From assembly GCA_937886715.1 (NCBI GenBank), contig CAKZZD010000007.1, positions 1 through 64,000 on the forward strand: DNA of 64,000 bases, written 5' to 3'. Position numbers and translations under genes: made by a program. The notes beneath the pieces were generated by a model. The model saw only the letters and a list, made by a program, of their open reading frames with translations. It had not been told where the DNA came from and made no database searches. Below are positions 7,199-17,058 of this stretch, piece by piece (positions within the stretch are counted from its first letter, which is position 1; each line of letters begins with the position of its first letter). Source of the DNA: an uncultured Bacteroidales bacterium (GTDB taxonomy: Bacteria > Bacteroidota > Bacteroidia > Bacteroidales > P3).

Positions 7199-7654
7199 TT
7201 TCGGCGACGAAATACGCCGGTTGTGGCGCTGAAGGAGTGGGGATGGAGCGGGCGCCATAGCCCCCTTTCTTGGTATCGAGGCTGTTGATATTCAGCATGG
7301 AAGATGTCCGGAAGAAGTCGCGAGGATGTTATTTGCTTTGCAACTGCTTGACAACCACCTATTAAGACCTACCCAACTCCTACTACAGTAGGAGTTGGGT
7401 AGGAGTTGATAGGGGGATGATAAGGAGATGGTCGGGATGGGAGGACGGCTGGGGGAAGGGCGGCGAAGGGGGCGAAGGGGGTGCTAAGGGGTAGCTGGGC
7501 TTATATTATATTAAATGAATCCATATTATTATATATAAGGGGGGCGGAGCGACGGAGTGGGGGTGTGAGGAGGGTGGTGGCATGGAATCCGTTGCCTGTC
7601 TGGGGAGGAGGGGGCTGAAAAATAAGCTCTTAATTAGTGTTAAAATAAAAAAAG
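7199..7654. other. Gene-free interval with purine-rich plus strand
   Basis: No credible gene. Besides the palindrome at 7368-7403, the plus strand is unusually G-rich at 7436-7500 and 7540-7610 (many runs of GGGG). Between these is an AT-rich patch around 7500-7540 (TATATTATATT and ATATTATTATATATA). The length may simply reflect regulatory space for the giant gene. Confidence 0.5.
7368..7403. repeat. Palindromic repeat, copy 1 (TAGGAGTTGGGTAGGAG family)
   Basis: Arms 7368-7383 and 7388-7403 are perfect 16-bp reverse complements around TACA. The right arm continues into TAGGAGTTGATA. Bases 7389-7411 are identical to 52142-52164, where the same core forms a different, longer inverted repeat. 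Confidence 0.8.
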
Positions 7655-7686
7655 TTTTGACGAATTGAAAATTATTCGTATTTTTG
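7655..7686 (+). promoter_or_regulatory. Promoter of the giant T9SS cargo gene
   Basis: A TTTTG element at 7655-7659 and TATTTTTG at 7679-7686 are separated by 19 nt, the same spacing seen before rpsL, 17059 and 23078. The leader to ATG 7759 is about 65 nt and A/T-rich, without a Shine-Dalgarno sequence. Confidence 0.65.
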
Positions 7687-7758
7687 CAGTTAGAATTATA
7701 GGCATGTAAAAACAGGAAAAATTTTAAATCAATTAATTATCAACAAATTAACAACATC

Positions 7759-10700
7759 ATGAAACGTATTGTACAACGCTTATCGTTGGTAGTTATGCTA
7801 TTGCTACCAATGGTGATGCACGGTCAGGAGACCCTGATCGTCGCGGATGGTACTGCTACGAGCTCGTATGTGCCCCTCTACGGGTATATGGGAGATGCTG
7901 ATCAGCACAATCAGATGATTTATCCGGCAACCATGTTGTCTGATATAAGTCAGGGCGCTGAGATTAACAAGCTTGTCTTCTATATAACGTCGACAACGAG
8001 TAACAGTGGCAGAAACCTTGGAACGTGGACTCTCTCTTTGGGTGAGACCACCGCTACCACATTATCCGGTCTAAACAATTCAACGACGCTTACGCAGGTT
8101 TTTTCCGGCTCGTTGGATATTGATTGGACCAACAAGCTTCTTACCTTTACTTTCGAGACACCATATGTCTACGACGGGGGAAACTTGCTTGTTGATCTTA
8201 ACCATGCTGCAGCGAGTTGGAATAGTATGTCATTCTACGGAGTGACATCTACGGGGTCCTCCTATACGTACAATAGTCAGAGGAACTTCCTTCCCAAAAT
8301 GGAGATTTCCTACATTCCTGGAGCCTCATGTGAACGTCCGACTAATGTGGCTATGAGCAACATTACCACCACGGGTGCTAAGGTTTCATGGACTGCCGCC
8401 TCGGGTGTGAGCAACTATCTTGTTCTTCTCAATGGCGCGAAGGTGACCAACTCTTCCGCCACCAACTACACTTTCTCTGGTCTTACCGCCAACACCGCTT
8501 ACACCGCTGGTATCGCCAGCCTTTGTGCTGCCGGTGACACTACCTCTCCTGTGAAAGTCGATTTCCGTACGGCTTGCGCTCCTTACACACTGCCTTTGGC
8601 CTCTTCGTTTGAAGAGGACGACGACCAGATCTATTGCTGGAACGTCCTCGCCGGCGGTGTCGTCGCCGACAATGAGATGCACAGCGTTGGCAGCAGCGCT
8701 CTCCGCTTCATGGAAAGTGCTACTTCTGCCGCTGTCAACTTTGTGGTGATGCCCGAGTTCGCTATCCCCACCACGGGTCTGCATTTCACTTTTGATGCCC
8801 GTACCAACAGCAACAGTTCGCGTGGTTATGCCGGTGTCCTTGAGCTTGGCTATGTGACCAACGCTACGGACACCGCCACCTTCCACAGCCTGATGACCCT
8901 GAAGGACTCCAACTTCACTAGCAGTTGGGCTGCCCAGGAGTTCTACACGCGCGATGTGCCTGCCAATGCTCGCATCGCTTTCCGTCATACTCCTACCGAT
9001 TACTACCATTATGGTAGCTATTATTGGCACGCCTGGTATCTCGACAACCTGATGGTTGAGGCCATGCCTGTCAATATGCCTGCCCAGAACATTGTCATCT
9101 CCAACCTCACCTCCAACAGCGCTACCGCCACTTGGAGCCCCAGCGGTTGGGATGAGGATGCTTACCAGGTGCTCATCGTCAAGGTGGGTGACAGCATTGA
9201 CTGGAACAATGCTCAGATTATCACCGATACCACTATCGACTTCACTGGCCTCGACGGTTACACCGACTATGATGTCTATGTCCGCTCCTGCGATGCCGAC
9301 GGCAGCAATCCTGCTGAGGCTCTTGAGGGCGCTTTCTTGACCCTGGTTGACTGCGAGGATGGCAATGCCGCCCAGTTTGACATCAGCGGCGAGGTGCAGG
9401 ACCTCCAGGAGGTTCCTTTCGCTTCGCAGCAGTATGGCCGCGGTGCTTCTTGGCAAATTTTCAACATCTATCGCGATATTCGCGAGGGTGACCACTACGT
9501 TCTCCCCGGTCAGCTCCACGGCATGGCTTGGTACTACAGCGACGAGAGCCCCGACAGCGCTTTGGCATCCTTCCGTATCTATCTTGCCAACACCAATAAG
9601 AAAGCTTTTGGCAACGACAGCGTGATAGGTGCTAACGACACTATGAGCCGTGCCGACATGACGCTGGTCTTTGACGACACCGTCATGTTCCGCTCTGGCG
9701 CTTGGAACGAGCTCAAGTTTGACACCCCGTTCCAGTATAATGGCGACAGCAACCTGATGGTCATGGTCTACCGCTATGATGTGGTGTCCGAGCCCAACAT
9801 GAAGTTCCGTGTCAACGAAGGTCCTTCGGTGCAGCGCTTCAGCTACTACGACTACGGTTCGCAGCAGTTGACCCAGTACAGCGAGCGTCCTTTCCGTAAC
9901 GACAGCCGCTTCAGTTTCTGCTACGACACCTTCCAGTGCATGCCCATTGCCTATCCGCAGGTGAGCCCGCTCGACGGTAACCGTCGTGCCTTGAATGCCA
10001 CCCCGGTGCTCAGCTGGCTCACACACGAGGGTCAGACCCCCAGCGGTTATGAGGTGATCTGGGACACTGTGAACAGTCTTGACAGCGCCATCGCCTCCGG
10101 CAACAGCGCCATCGTCAGTGATACCTTCTATACCTTTATGTCGCTCGACACCAACCGTACCTACTACGTTTGGGTACGTGCCATTTGCGGCGAGGGTGAC
10201 ACCTCTCGCTGGACCGCCGTCGAGGAGTTCAACACCAACAACTGCCTTGTGGCCGAGCTTCCTTTCTGCGAATATTTCGAGGATCTTGAAACTTATGCCA
10301 CTCCCAACTGCTGGTATAATTACCCCACTAACTCGGCTGTGGTTCGCTCCAGTTCGAGCAATGCCTATGCCGGTAGCCGCTACCTGCATTTCTCGGGTTC
10401 CCTCAACAATGTGATCACCCTGCCCCAGCCCAACGCTGAGATTAAGGATGTCACCCTGTCGTTCGCCCTCCGTCCCGAAAGCAACACTTACAGTAGCTGC
10501 GGTACCTTCTCGGTAGGTTATATGACTGATATTGCCGATACCACTACTTTCGTTGCCATGAACACTTATAATTATGACGAGTTCACGAATGGCTACGAGT
10601 ATATCAGCGTCCACTTCCAGAATGCTCCCACCGGTTCGGTGTTTGCTTTCCGTGCCAACCCGCGTTATACCAATTATTATTGGTATGTCGACAATGTCTG

Positions 10701-13700
10701 CATGGAGCTCTCCGCCGACAATATCTACCACACCGTTCTGGATACGATCTGTATCGACGCCATCAACAGCACCTATGTGTGGGATCACTACAACCGCAAC
10801 CACACTCAGATTCTCTACAACCTTGACACTCTCGACCTCAGCCAGTTCGTTGGCATGCCCGACGGTACCACCCGTACTTTCGTCCATGACAATGGCGACA
10901 CTACCGAGGCCGTGCGTCTTGTGATGCGTCAGAACACCCTTACCTACGACACTGTCCCTGCTTGTGGCAAGTACACTTGGGAGGCCAATGGCGAGACCTA
11001 TTATGCTGACACCACCGTGGCTTATGCCAACCCCGATGCAGCTCGTCTCGACAATGGTTGCCAGATGATCAACGGCCTTGTGCTGACCATCAATCAGCCC
11101 AGCGACACCACCTTCGATGTCGAGGCTTGCAACTTCTATGTGTTCGAGGATACCATCCGCGAGAGCGGTGAGTACCAGCGCACGATTATGGAGGGTGACG
11201 TGAACGGATGCGACAGCATCATCAACATCAACCTCACGATCGAGTACATCGACACCATCAAGGATGAGGCCACCGAGTGCTACGAATACACCTGGGCCCG
11301 CAACAACGAGACCTACACCGAGAGCGGTGTGTATGTCCACACCGAAGAGATCGCCGGTCAGATTTGCCCGAGCATCTACGAACTCACCCTCACCATCAAC
11401 GATACCATCTTCAACGTCGACACGATCGAGGCTACCGGTATCTATGTGGCTGAGGACACCACCTATATCAACTACAACGCCAACGATGATATGTTGATCG
11501 ACTTCACCGAGACGCTCACCGCCGAGTCTACCGGCTGCGACAGCGTGATCGGAACCCACCTCATTGTCCACCCGTTCGGCGTGGTTGACTACTATGTCAC
11601 CTCGACCATGGACACCATCCTGTGGACTGTTGACGAGGGTCGCACCTACACCATCATCAGCGATCACGACACTGTGATCAACCGCGGCTATATCTACACC
11701 GAAGGTCCTTGGGCCGGCCGTGTGGGTAACATCAACCGCTTGCACTTCTTCCGCATCAATCCCGATACCGTTTGCTCTGGCAACGAGATCGAGTTCAACT
11801 ACTTCGTGACCAGTGAGGAGCCCTGCTCGAGCTGCTTCGACACCGCTTCGTTCACCACCGACACTGTGCTGAATGTGATCAGCAACAAGGAGACCGAGAA
11901 TGAACCTACCACCGGCGACGCCACTGGCGAAACCACCGTTGGTGAGGATACCGGTGCCGAGGTTGCCCCCGTTGAGGGTGACGCCGCTGAGGTTGCTGAG
12001 AACTGCCACAAGAACATCCAGGATGTCCGCAACACCTGCTTCGAGAACAATGCCGTTACCGACGGTGTGTTCTATCTCGACACCATGGTTGATGTTCACA
12101 CCCGTATCATCTATCACGCGATGGTCAATCCTTCGTATGACATGATGTTCGACACCACCGCTTGCGACCAGTTTGTATGGGCCGAGGCTGAGGATTCGCC
12201 CGTCTTCACCGAGGATACCCTTGGCGTTGTGCGCACCCTCACTTCCATCAATGGTTGCGACAGTGTTGTGACCCTGAATATCCACATCGACACCACCGTT
12301 CTGTATGCCGAAGAGGTTTCCGCTTGCGGCCAGTATGTGTGGATGGATGGTGAGGACACCGTTCAGATCATCACCGTTTCGGATGAGTACACTCACACCT
12401 TTGAGGCTGCTACCGGTTGCGACAGCATCGTCACTCTCGACGTCACTGTCCTGCCGCTGCCTGTCAACGTGATTGACACCGTGGTGTGCGAGCAGTTCAC
12501 TCTGAACAACGACGTGTACACCAATGAGCACCACGAGTTCCCGCGCTTCGACACCGTCATCACCGTTTACGACACCCTGGCTGGCCAGGCTGCCAACGGT
12601 TGCGACAGTATCGACCAGTACAATGTGACTATCAAGGGCCGTGTTGATGATACCATCACCACCGTGGCTATCGGCTCGTGGTACGATCCTATCCTTGGCA
12701 CCACCTGGTTCATCCCCAATGACCAGCCCTATCTCGACACGATGTATGTCTATCCCGACACTCTCGAGATGCTTGGTTGCGATGCCAACTTGGTCCGTCA
12801 CCTCCGCGTGGGTTACCTTGCTTATATCGACCAGAATGAGTTTGGTATCTGCGGTTACTATGACTGGAAGAAACCCTGGTGGGATTCGCTCGCTACCGAT
12901 GGTGTCCACCATAATGGCGACTATGGCTGGGATCACGGTTATAACCACGTGAGATACTGGGCTCTTGACACCATCAACGATGCCAACGATATTGCCCACA
13001 GCGATGCTCTTTATAAATATTACGAAGGCGACAGCACTGTGTATGTCTACCAGTTCACTCAGCCCCGTAAGCTCGACAGCATTTATGTTGTTGTCCTCGA
13101 TGGCGACTCCACCGTTTCTATCGACATCAATGGCGTGCCTACCATCTATCATAACGGCGACACCCTCAACAACGGCTTCCCCGTGCTGTGGCACCTCAAC
13201 CTCCAGTTGAATATGGCCCGTGTGCACGATACCTTCATCTACAACTACCCGATCTCGTTGCTCTATAACAACGATACCACCTTCAACTTCTCCGTCCCCG
13301 GTGCTGATAGCGATACTACTTTCGTCCTCTCAGCCATCTACGGTGAAGGCGTCACCCGTATCGACACCACCCTTGATACTCAGTGGGTATCGCCCGAACT
13401 TGTGTACGAGAACTACACCGACAACCTCGACCCGATGTATTGCGGTACCTTCTACCGTGTGCACCTGCAGCTTGTCAACGACAGCGTCTATGACAGCGTC
13501 TACATCTGCGCTTATGAGAACCAGTACCTCTGGATCGACGGCAACAATGGCGACACCATTGCCACCATCCCCGCCCAGTTCGCTTACAACACCATCTACT
13601 GGAGCCTGACCAACGACGACTTTGACAATGAGCTCACTCCTGACTCGATTGCCATCCTCGCCTACAATGCTGCCGACTTCGTGCTCGACACCATGATCAC

Positions 13701-16700
13701 TCTCCACCAGGGTGAGTACAGCGACAGCGCTGTTCAGAAGGTTTACAACCTGCACCTGATGCAGTATCCGTTCGTCTTCGTCACCGACGCCGTGAACGCT
13801 TGCGAGTCTCTCGTCTGGGAGCGTAACGGTGTTGAGTACACGCAGCCCGGTGTTTACAACTACACTGACACTCTGCCTCAGTACTTGAATGGTAGCACCT
13901 GCGAGTTCAACTATGTGTTGAATCTCACCACCAACTACTTCGTCACCGACACTGCCGTTTGCGACAGCATCGTCTGGCATGGTATTACCTATTATGAGTC
14001 GACTATCGACACGATTATCGATCCTAAGGATTCGGTCTTCGTTGCCAGCGATGGTACGACCTGCACCAAGTACTATGTGCTGAATGCTGTGGTCAATTAC
14101 AATGTCTACACCTACGTCGACACTGTCTGCACGAAGGATGCCACCGAGCTCGCTGGCTATAAGGCTGCCGGCTTTGTGAAACAGACTTCGGAGACCTACT
14201 ACGACGTGTACTTCAAGGATTCGGTCACTGCCCAGACCCCTGCCGGTTGCGACAGCATCGATCGTCACGTCATGTTCCACTACACACATCCGTTTGTGTA
14301 CAATGTTGACACTGTCATCTGCGAGGACGACTTCGCTACCGTCAGCTTCTTCGATGGTGGCCGCACCTACAGCAAGCCTGTCAATGCCAACATTGTGAAT
14401 GTTGCCGACACCAACTATATCCAGGGCTGCGCCCCCGATACTGTGTACGCTGGCAATATCACCTGGAGCTGGTCGACCTACATCTTCGATACCGCTGCTT
14501 CTTGCGGTGGCGAACCCTACGCTTGGTACTATGGTCACAACTATGCTCCCGACTCGGTGATCTATGTTGATTCGACCGCTACCTATCAGTATAGCATTCC
14601 TGTTGAGGGTCTTGATTGCCCGCTGGCGAGCGTCCTGTGCTTCACGATGTTCGATCCTGAGTGGGATACCGTCACGATCTTCCACAGCCAGCTGCCCTAC
14701 CTGTATGAGAAGCACGGCATCGACACCCTGCTGTACGCTGCTGGCGACTATATGCGCCTGAAGTGGGACACCGTCGGTATCGACACCGCCCGCTACACCA
14801 ACCTGCATCTTGAGGTTCTGCCTTACGACACCATCATGGTCATTGATTCGGTCTGCTACAATGGCACTGCCACCTATGCTGCCGGTGAGCCTATCACCCT
14901 GCATCTGGCCGACGGTACCGGCGACTTCACCTTCGTGACCCTGAATGATACCGCCTTCAACTGGGCTGATACCAGCGGTGCCTTCCAGGTGAACTTCTTC
15001 GGATACACCGTCAATGCTGACAACGAGCCTATCGCTGAGCACCTGCTGATGAACACCATCACCGTTCTCGATTCGCACAACATCATCATTGATACCTTCT
15101 CCTGCAGCGAGTTCTTCTGGATCTATGACGAGCATACCTACAGCAACGACACCATCGTTACCTACACTCGCGAGTCCGACATTATCAACCCGACTTCGCA
15201 GTATGACATCTATGGTTGCCCGAACCGTCATACCCTGATTCTCCACATCCTCGAATACCAGGAGTTCTATGACACCATCGAGACCTGCGTCTCCTATGCT
15301 ATCGCCGACACCGTGATCACCACCTCTGGCGACTACGACGTCCTCGAGTCGATGGAGACCGGCTGCAACCTGATGCACCACCTCAATGTGACGATCCTCG
15401 ATCCGAGCTACACCACTATCGACACGATCGCTTGCGGTTACTTCCTCTATCGTGGTATCCTGCTCACTGAGGATGGCGTTGCCACCTACCACTACACTGC
15501 TGCTAACGGCTGTGACAGCGTTGTCACCTACAACGTCACCGTCCGCCCGATGTACAACATCAGCCTGATGGTTGAGGCTTGCGATTCCTACACTTGGAAT
15601 GGCACCACCTACACTCAGAGCGGTGTGTACTCCGACACTGTGAACGTGCTTGGTTGCGACAGCATCACCAACCTCATCCTGACCATCAAACAGTCTGTCA
15701 ACAACACCATCAATGTGACGGCTTGCGACAGCTATGTTTGGGATGGCGTTACCTACACCACCTCGGGTGCCTACACCAACACTTACGACGCCGCTAACGG
15801 CTGCGACAGTGTTGTGACGATGAACCTCACCGTCAACCAGTCGGTGACCGGCAGCTTCAGCGCTGTCGCCTGCAACAGCTACGACTGGAACGGCATCACC
15901 TACACTGCCTCTGGCGAATATACTCAGACCTTCACCGCCGCTAATGGCTGCGACAGCGTCGTGACCATGAGCCTGACCATCAACCTGCCTGTGAACGTCA
16001 CCATCAATGACACCGCTTGCAGCAGCTACGAATGGAACGGCATCAGCTACACCGCCACTGGCACCTACACTCAGACCTTCACCGCTGCTAACGGTTGCGA
16101 CAGCATCGTTACGCTGAACCTCGTGATCAACCAGCCGGTCAACGTCGTCCTGAACGAGACCGCTTGCGAACAGTACACTTGGAACGGTCAGGTCTACAAC
16201 ATGAGTGGCCTCTACACAGTTGTCTACACCGCCGCTAATGGTTGCGACAGCGTCGTGACCCTCTCGCTCACCGTCAACCAGCCCGTGTACAGCAGCTTCT
16301 ATGACACTGCCGAGTACACCTACACCTGGAACGGTCTTGAGTACAGCGCTTCTGGCGACTACACTTACACTTACACTGCTGCCAACGGCTGCGATAGCAT
16401 CGTGACACTCCACCTGACCATCACCGGTCCTCTGGGCAACACGATCTACATCCAGGCCATCCCGATGCTCAATGGTGTTGTTGACACCGTCATCGCCTAC
16501 ACGCATGGTACCGACTGGTATCAGAAGGGCGAAGTCGCTACCCTCACCGCCATGGTCTATCCGGAGTACGAGACGCAGTACAAGTTTGTCTCCTGGAGCA
16601 CTGGCGAGATCCTGCCGACCATCTACATCACTGCTGAACATGACTCGACCGTCTATGCTTACTTCGAGCAGATCCTCGACATTGAGGATGCCGACGCCAC

Positions 16701-16905
16701 CGAAGTCACGATCTACAGTGCCGACAGCAAGATCTATGTCCGCGGTGCACAGCACATGAATGTCTATGTCTACGATGTCACTGGCCGCATCCTGCGCGAG
16801 ATGACCAACGCCACCGAGAACGTCGAGTTCCAGATGGAAACCACCGGCGTCTACCTGGTGAAGGTTGGCGATGCTCCTGCAAAACGCGTCGTAGTGGTTC
16901 GCTAA
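7759..16905 (+). CDS. Giant multidomain surface protein with T9SS C-terminal sorting domain
   Basis: 3048 residues. A signal peptide (about 1-22, hydrophobic core LSLVVMLLLPMVM) is followed by a strand-rich N-terminal domain (24-190) and a fibronectin-III-like module (191-275). Next come a jelly-roll/MAM-like segment, further FN3-like modules (about 435-530 and 735-830) and another jelly-roll segment (about 840-1000). A long middle region has degenerate Cys-bearing repeats, each closing with GCDSI or GCDSV. Seven tandem units of 49 residues follow (about 2552-2892; consensus AC-x2-Y-x-WNG ... SG-x-Y ... NGCDS-V/I-V-T). Then come a B-repeat-like domain (about 2893-2970) and a T9SS type A sorting domain (about 2985-3048) with VYDVTGRIL and TGVYLVKV. 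Expected to be exported by T9SS and attached to the cell surface; adhesion is inferred. The gene stands alone between promoter and terminator. Confidence 0.9.
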   Translation: MKRIVQRLSLVVMLLLPMVMHGQETLIVADGTATSSYVPLYGYMGDADQHNQMIYPATMLSDISQGAEINKLVFYITSTTSNSGRNLGTWTLSLGETTATTLSGLNNSTTLTQVFSGSLDIDWTNKLLTFTFETPYVYDGGNLLVDLNHAAASWNSMSFYGVTSTGSSYTYNSQRNFLPKMEISYIPGASCERPTNVAMSNITTTGAKVSWTAASGVSNYLVLLNGAKVTNSSATNYTFSGLTANTAYTAGIASLCAAGDTTSPVKVDFRTACAPYTLPLASSFEEDDDQIYCWNVLAGGVVADNEMHSVGSSALRFMESATSAAVNFVVMPEFAIPTTGLHFTFDARTNSNSSRGYAGVLELGYVTNATDTATFHSLMTLKDSNFTSSWAAQEFYTRDVPANARIAFRHTPTDYYHYGSYYWHAWYLDNLMVEAMPVNMPAQNIVISNLTSNSATATWSPSGWDEDAYQVLIVKVGDSIDWNNAQIITDTTIDFTGLDGYTDYDVYVRSCDADGSNPAEALEGAFLTLVDCEDGNAAQFDISGEVQDLQEVPFASQQYGRGASWQIFNIYRDIREGDHYVLPGQLHGMAWYYSDESPDSALASFRIYLANTNKKAFGNDSVIGANDTMSRADMTLVFDDTVMFRSGAWNELKFDTPFQYNGDSNLMVMVYRYDVVSEPNMKFRVNEGPSVQRFSYYDYGSQQLTQYSERPFRNDSRFSFCYDTFQCMPIAYPQVSPLDGNRRALNATPVLSWLTHEGQTPSGYEVIWDTVNSLDSAIASGNSAIVSDTFYTFMSLDTNRTYYVWVRAICGEGDTSRWTAVEEFNTNNCLVAELPFCEYFEDLETYATPNCWYNYPTNSAVVRSSSSNAYAGSRYLHFSGSLNNVITLPQPNAEIKDVTLSFALRPESNTYSSCGTFSVGYMTDIADTTTFVAMNTYNYDEFTNGYEYISVHFQNAPTGSVFAFRANPRYTNYYWYVDNVCMELSADNIYHTVLDTICIDAINSTYVWDHYNRNHTQILYNLDTLDLSQFVGMPDGTTRTFVHDNGDTTEAVRLVMRQNTLTYDTVPACGKYTWEANGETYYADTTVAYANPDAARLDNGCQMINGLVLTINQPSDTTFDVEACNFYVFEDTIRESGEYQRTIMEGDVNGCDSIININLTIEYIDTIKDEATECYEYTWARNNETYTESGVYVHTEEIAGQICPSIYELTLTINDTIFNVDTIEATGIYVAEDTTYINYNANDDMLIDFTETLTAESTGCDSVIGTHLIVHPFGVVDYYVTSTMDTILWTVDEGRTYTIISDHDTVINRGYIYTEGPWAGRVGNINRLHFFRINPDTVCSGNEIEFNYFVTSEEPCSSCFDTASFTTDTVLNVISNKETENEPTTGDATGETTVGEDTGAEVAPVEGDAAEVAENCHKNIQDVRNTCFENNAVTDGVFYLDTMVDVHTRIIYHAMVNPSYDMMFDTTACDQFVWAEAEDSPVFTEDTLGVVRTLTSINGCDSVVTLNIHIDTTVLYAEEVSACGQYVWMDGEDTVQIITVSDEYTHTFEAATGCDSIVTLDVTVLPLPVNVIDTVVCEQFTLNNDVYTNEHHEFPRFDTVITVYDTLAGQAANGCDSIDQYNVTIKGRVDDTITTVAIGSWYDPILGTTWFIPNDQPYLDTMYVYPDTLEMLGCDANLVRHLRVGYLAYIDQNEFGICGYYDWKKPWWDSLATDGVHHNGDYGWDHGYNHVRYWALDTINDANDIAHSDALYKYYEGDSTVYVYQFTQPRKLDSIYVVVLDGDSTVSIDINGVPTIYHNGDTLNNGFPVLWHLNLQLNMARVHDTFIYNYPISLLYNNDTTFNFSVPGADSDTTFVLSAIYGEGVTRIDTTLDTQWVSPELVYENYTDNLDPMYCGTFYRVHLQLVNDSVYDSVYICAYENQYLWIDGNNGDTIATIPAQFAYNTIYWSLTNDDFDNELTPDSIAILAYNAADFVLDTMITLHQGEYSDSAVQKVYNLHLMQYPFVFVTDAVNACESLVWERNGVEYTQPGVYNYTDTLPQYLNGSTCEFNYVLNLTTNYFVTDTAVCDSIVWHGITYYESTIDTIIDPKDSVFVASDGTTCTKYYVLNAVVNYNVYTYVDTVCTKDATELAGYKAAGFVKQTSETYYDVYFKDSVTAQTPAGCDSIDRHVMFHYTHPFVYNVDTVICEDDFATVSFFDGGRTYSKPVNANIVNVADTNYIQGCAPDTVYAGNITWSWSTYIFDTAASCGGEPYAWYYGHNYAPDSVIYVDSTATYQYSIPVEGLDCPLASVLCFTMFDPEWDTVTIFHSQLPYLYEKHGIDTLLYAAGDYMRLKWDTVGIDTARYTNLHLEVLPYDTIMVIDSVCYNGTATYAAGEPITLHLADGTGDFTFVTLNDTAFNWADTSGAFQVNFFGYTVNADNEPIAEHLLMNTITVLDSHNIIIDTFSCSEFFWIYDEHTYSNDTIVTYTRESDIINPTSQYDIYGCPNRHTLILHILEYQEFYDTIETCVSYAIADTVITTSGDYDVLESMETGCNLMHHLNVTILDPSYTTIDTIACGYFLYRGILLTEDGVATYHYTAANGCDSVVTYNVTVRPMYNISLMVEACDSYTWNGTTYTQSGVYSDTVNVLGCDSITNLILTIKQSVNNTINVTACDSYVWDGVTYTTSGAYTNTYDAANGCDSVVTMNLTVNQSVTGSFSAVACNSYDWNGITYTASGEYTQTFTAANGCDSVVTMSLTINLPVNVTINDTACSSYEWNGISYTATGTYTQTFTAANGCDSIVTLNLVINQPVNVVLNETACEQYTWNGQVYNMSGLYTVVYTAANGCDSVVTLSLTVNQPVYSSFYDTAEYTYTWNGLEYSASGDYTYTYTAANGCDSIVTLHLTITGPLGNTIYIQAIPMLNGVVDTVIAYTHGTDWYQKGEVATLTAMVYPEYETQYKFVSWSTGEILPTIYITAEHDSTVYAYFEQILDIEDADATEVTIYSADSKIYVRGAQHMNVYVYDVTGRILREMTNATENVEFQMETTGVYLVKVGDAPAKRVVVVR
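15412..16434 (+). repeat. Seven tandem 147-bp (49-aa) coding repeats
   Basis: Conserved first-cysteine codons fall at 15433, 15580, 15724, 15871, 16018 and 16165, spacings of 144-147 bp. The seventh unit (about 16312) has Glu-Tyr where the others have Cys. Each unit has a second Cys in NGCDS or LGCDS, so two cysteines per unit could form a disulfide in the secreted protein. The last unit lacks the first partner. Confidence 0.85.
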
Positions 16906-16926
16906 ACCTAGATAACGCTACTAAGG

Positions 16927-16957
16927 AAAGCCCCTCCGTACTGGAGGGGCTTTCTTT
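16927..16957 (+). terminator. Intrinsic terminator of the giant gene
   Basis: AAAGCCCCTCC (16927-16937) and GGAGGGGCTTT (16943-16953) pair perfectly around GTACT and are followed by CTTTTTA. Confidence 0.9.
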
Positions 16958-17006
16958 TTATCCGCACCTTAAGTTGTCATTGTCGGGTTGAACGGCAACA
17001 TTATTG

Positions 17007-17036
17007 TTGCTGACAAGACTTTTTTTTGTATTTTTG
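17007..17036 (+). promoter_or_regulatory. Promoter for the EamA transporter gene
   Basis: TTG at 17007-17009, 19-nt spacer, TATTTTTG at 17029-17036, followed after 22 nt by ATG 17059. This is probably the main promoter for the gene run 17059-22990. Confidence 0.7.
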
Positions 17037-17058
17037 CAGCCGTTTAAAAGAGAGATTC

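Noticed and set aside
8386..13227. 1613-codon open frame antisense to the giant gene
   Set aside because: It mirrors the sense gene's codon bias (few TTA, CTA, TCA codons), has no promoter, and its product is Val/Gly/Ile-rich without domain structure. The sense strand has signal peptide, repeats and sorting domain.
13330..16755. 1141-codon open frame antisense to the giant gene
   Set aside because: Same explanation; it crosses the tandem repeat region and simply copies its periodicity.
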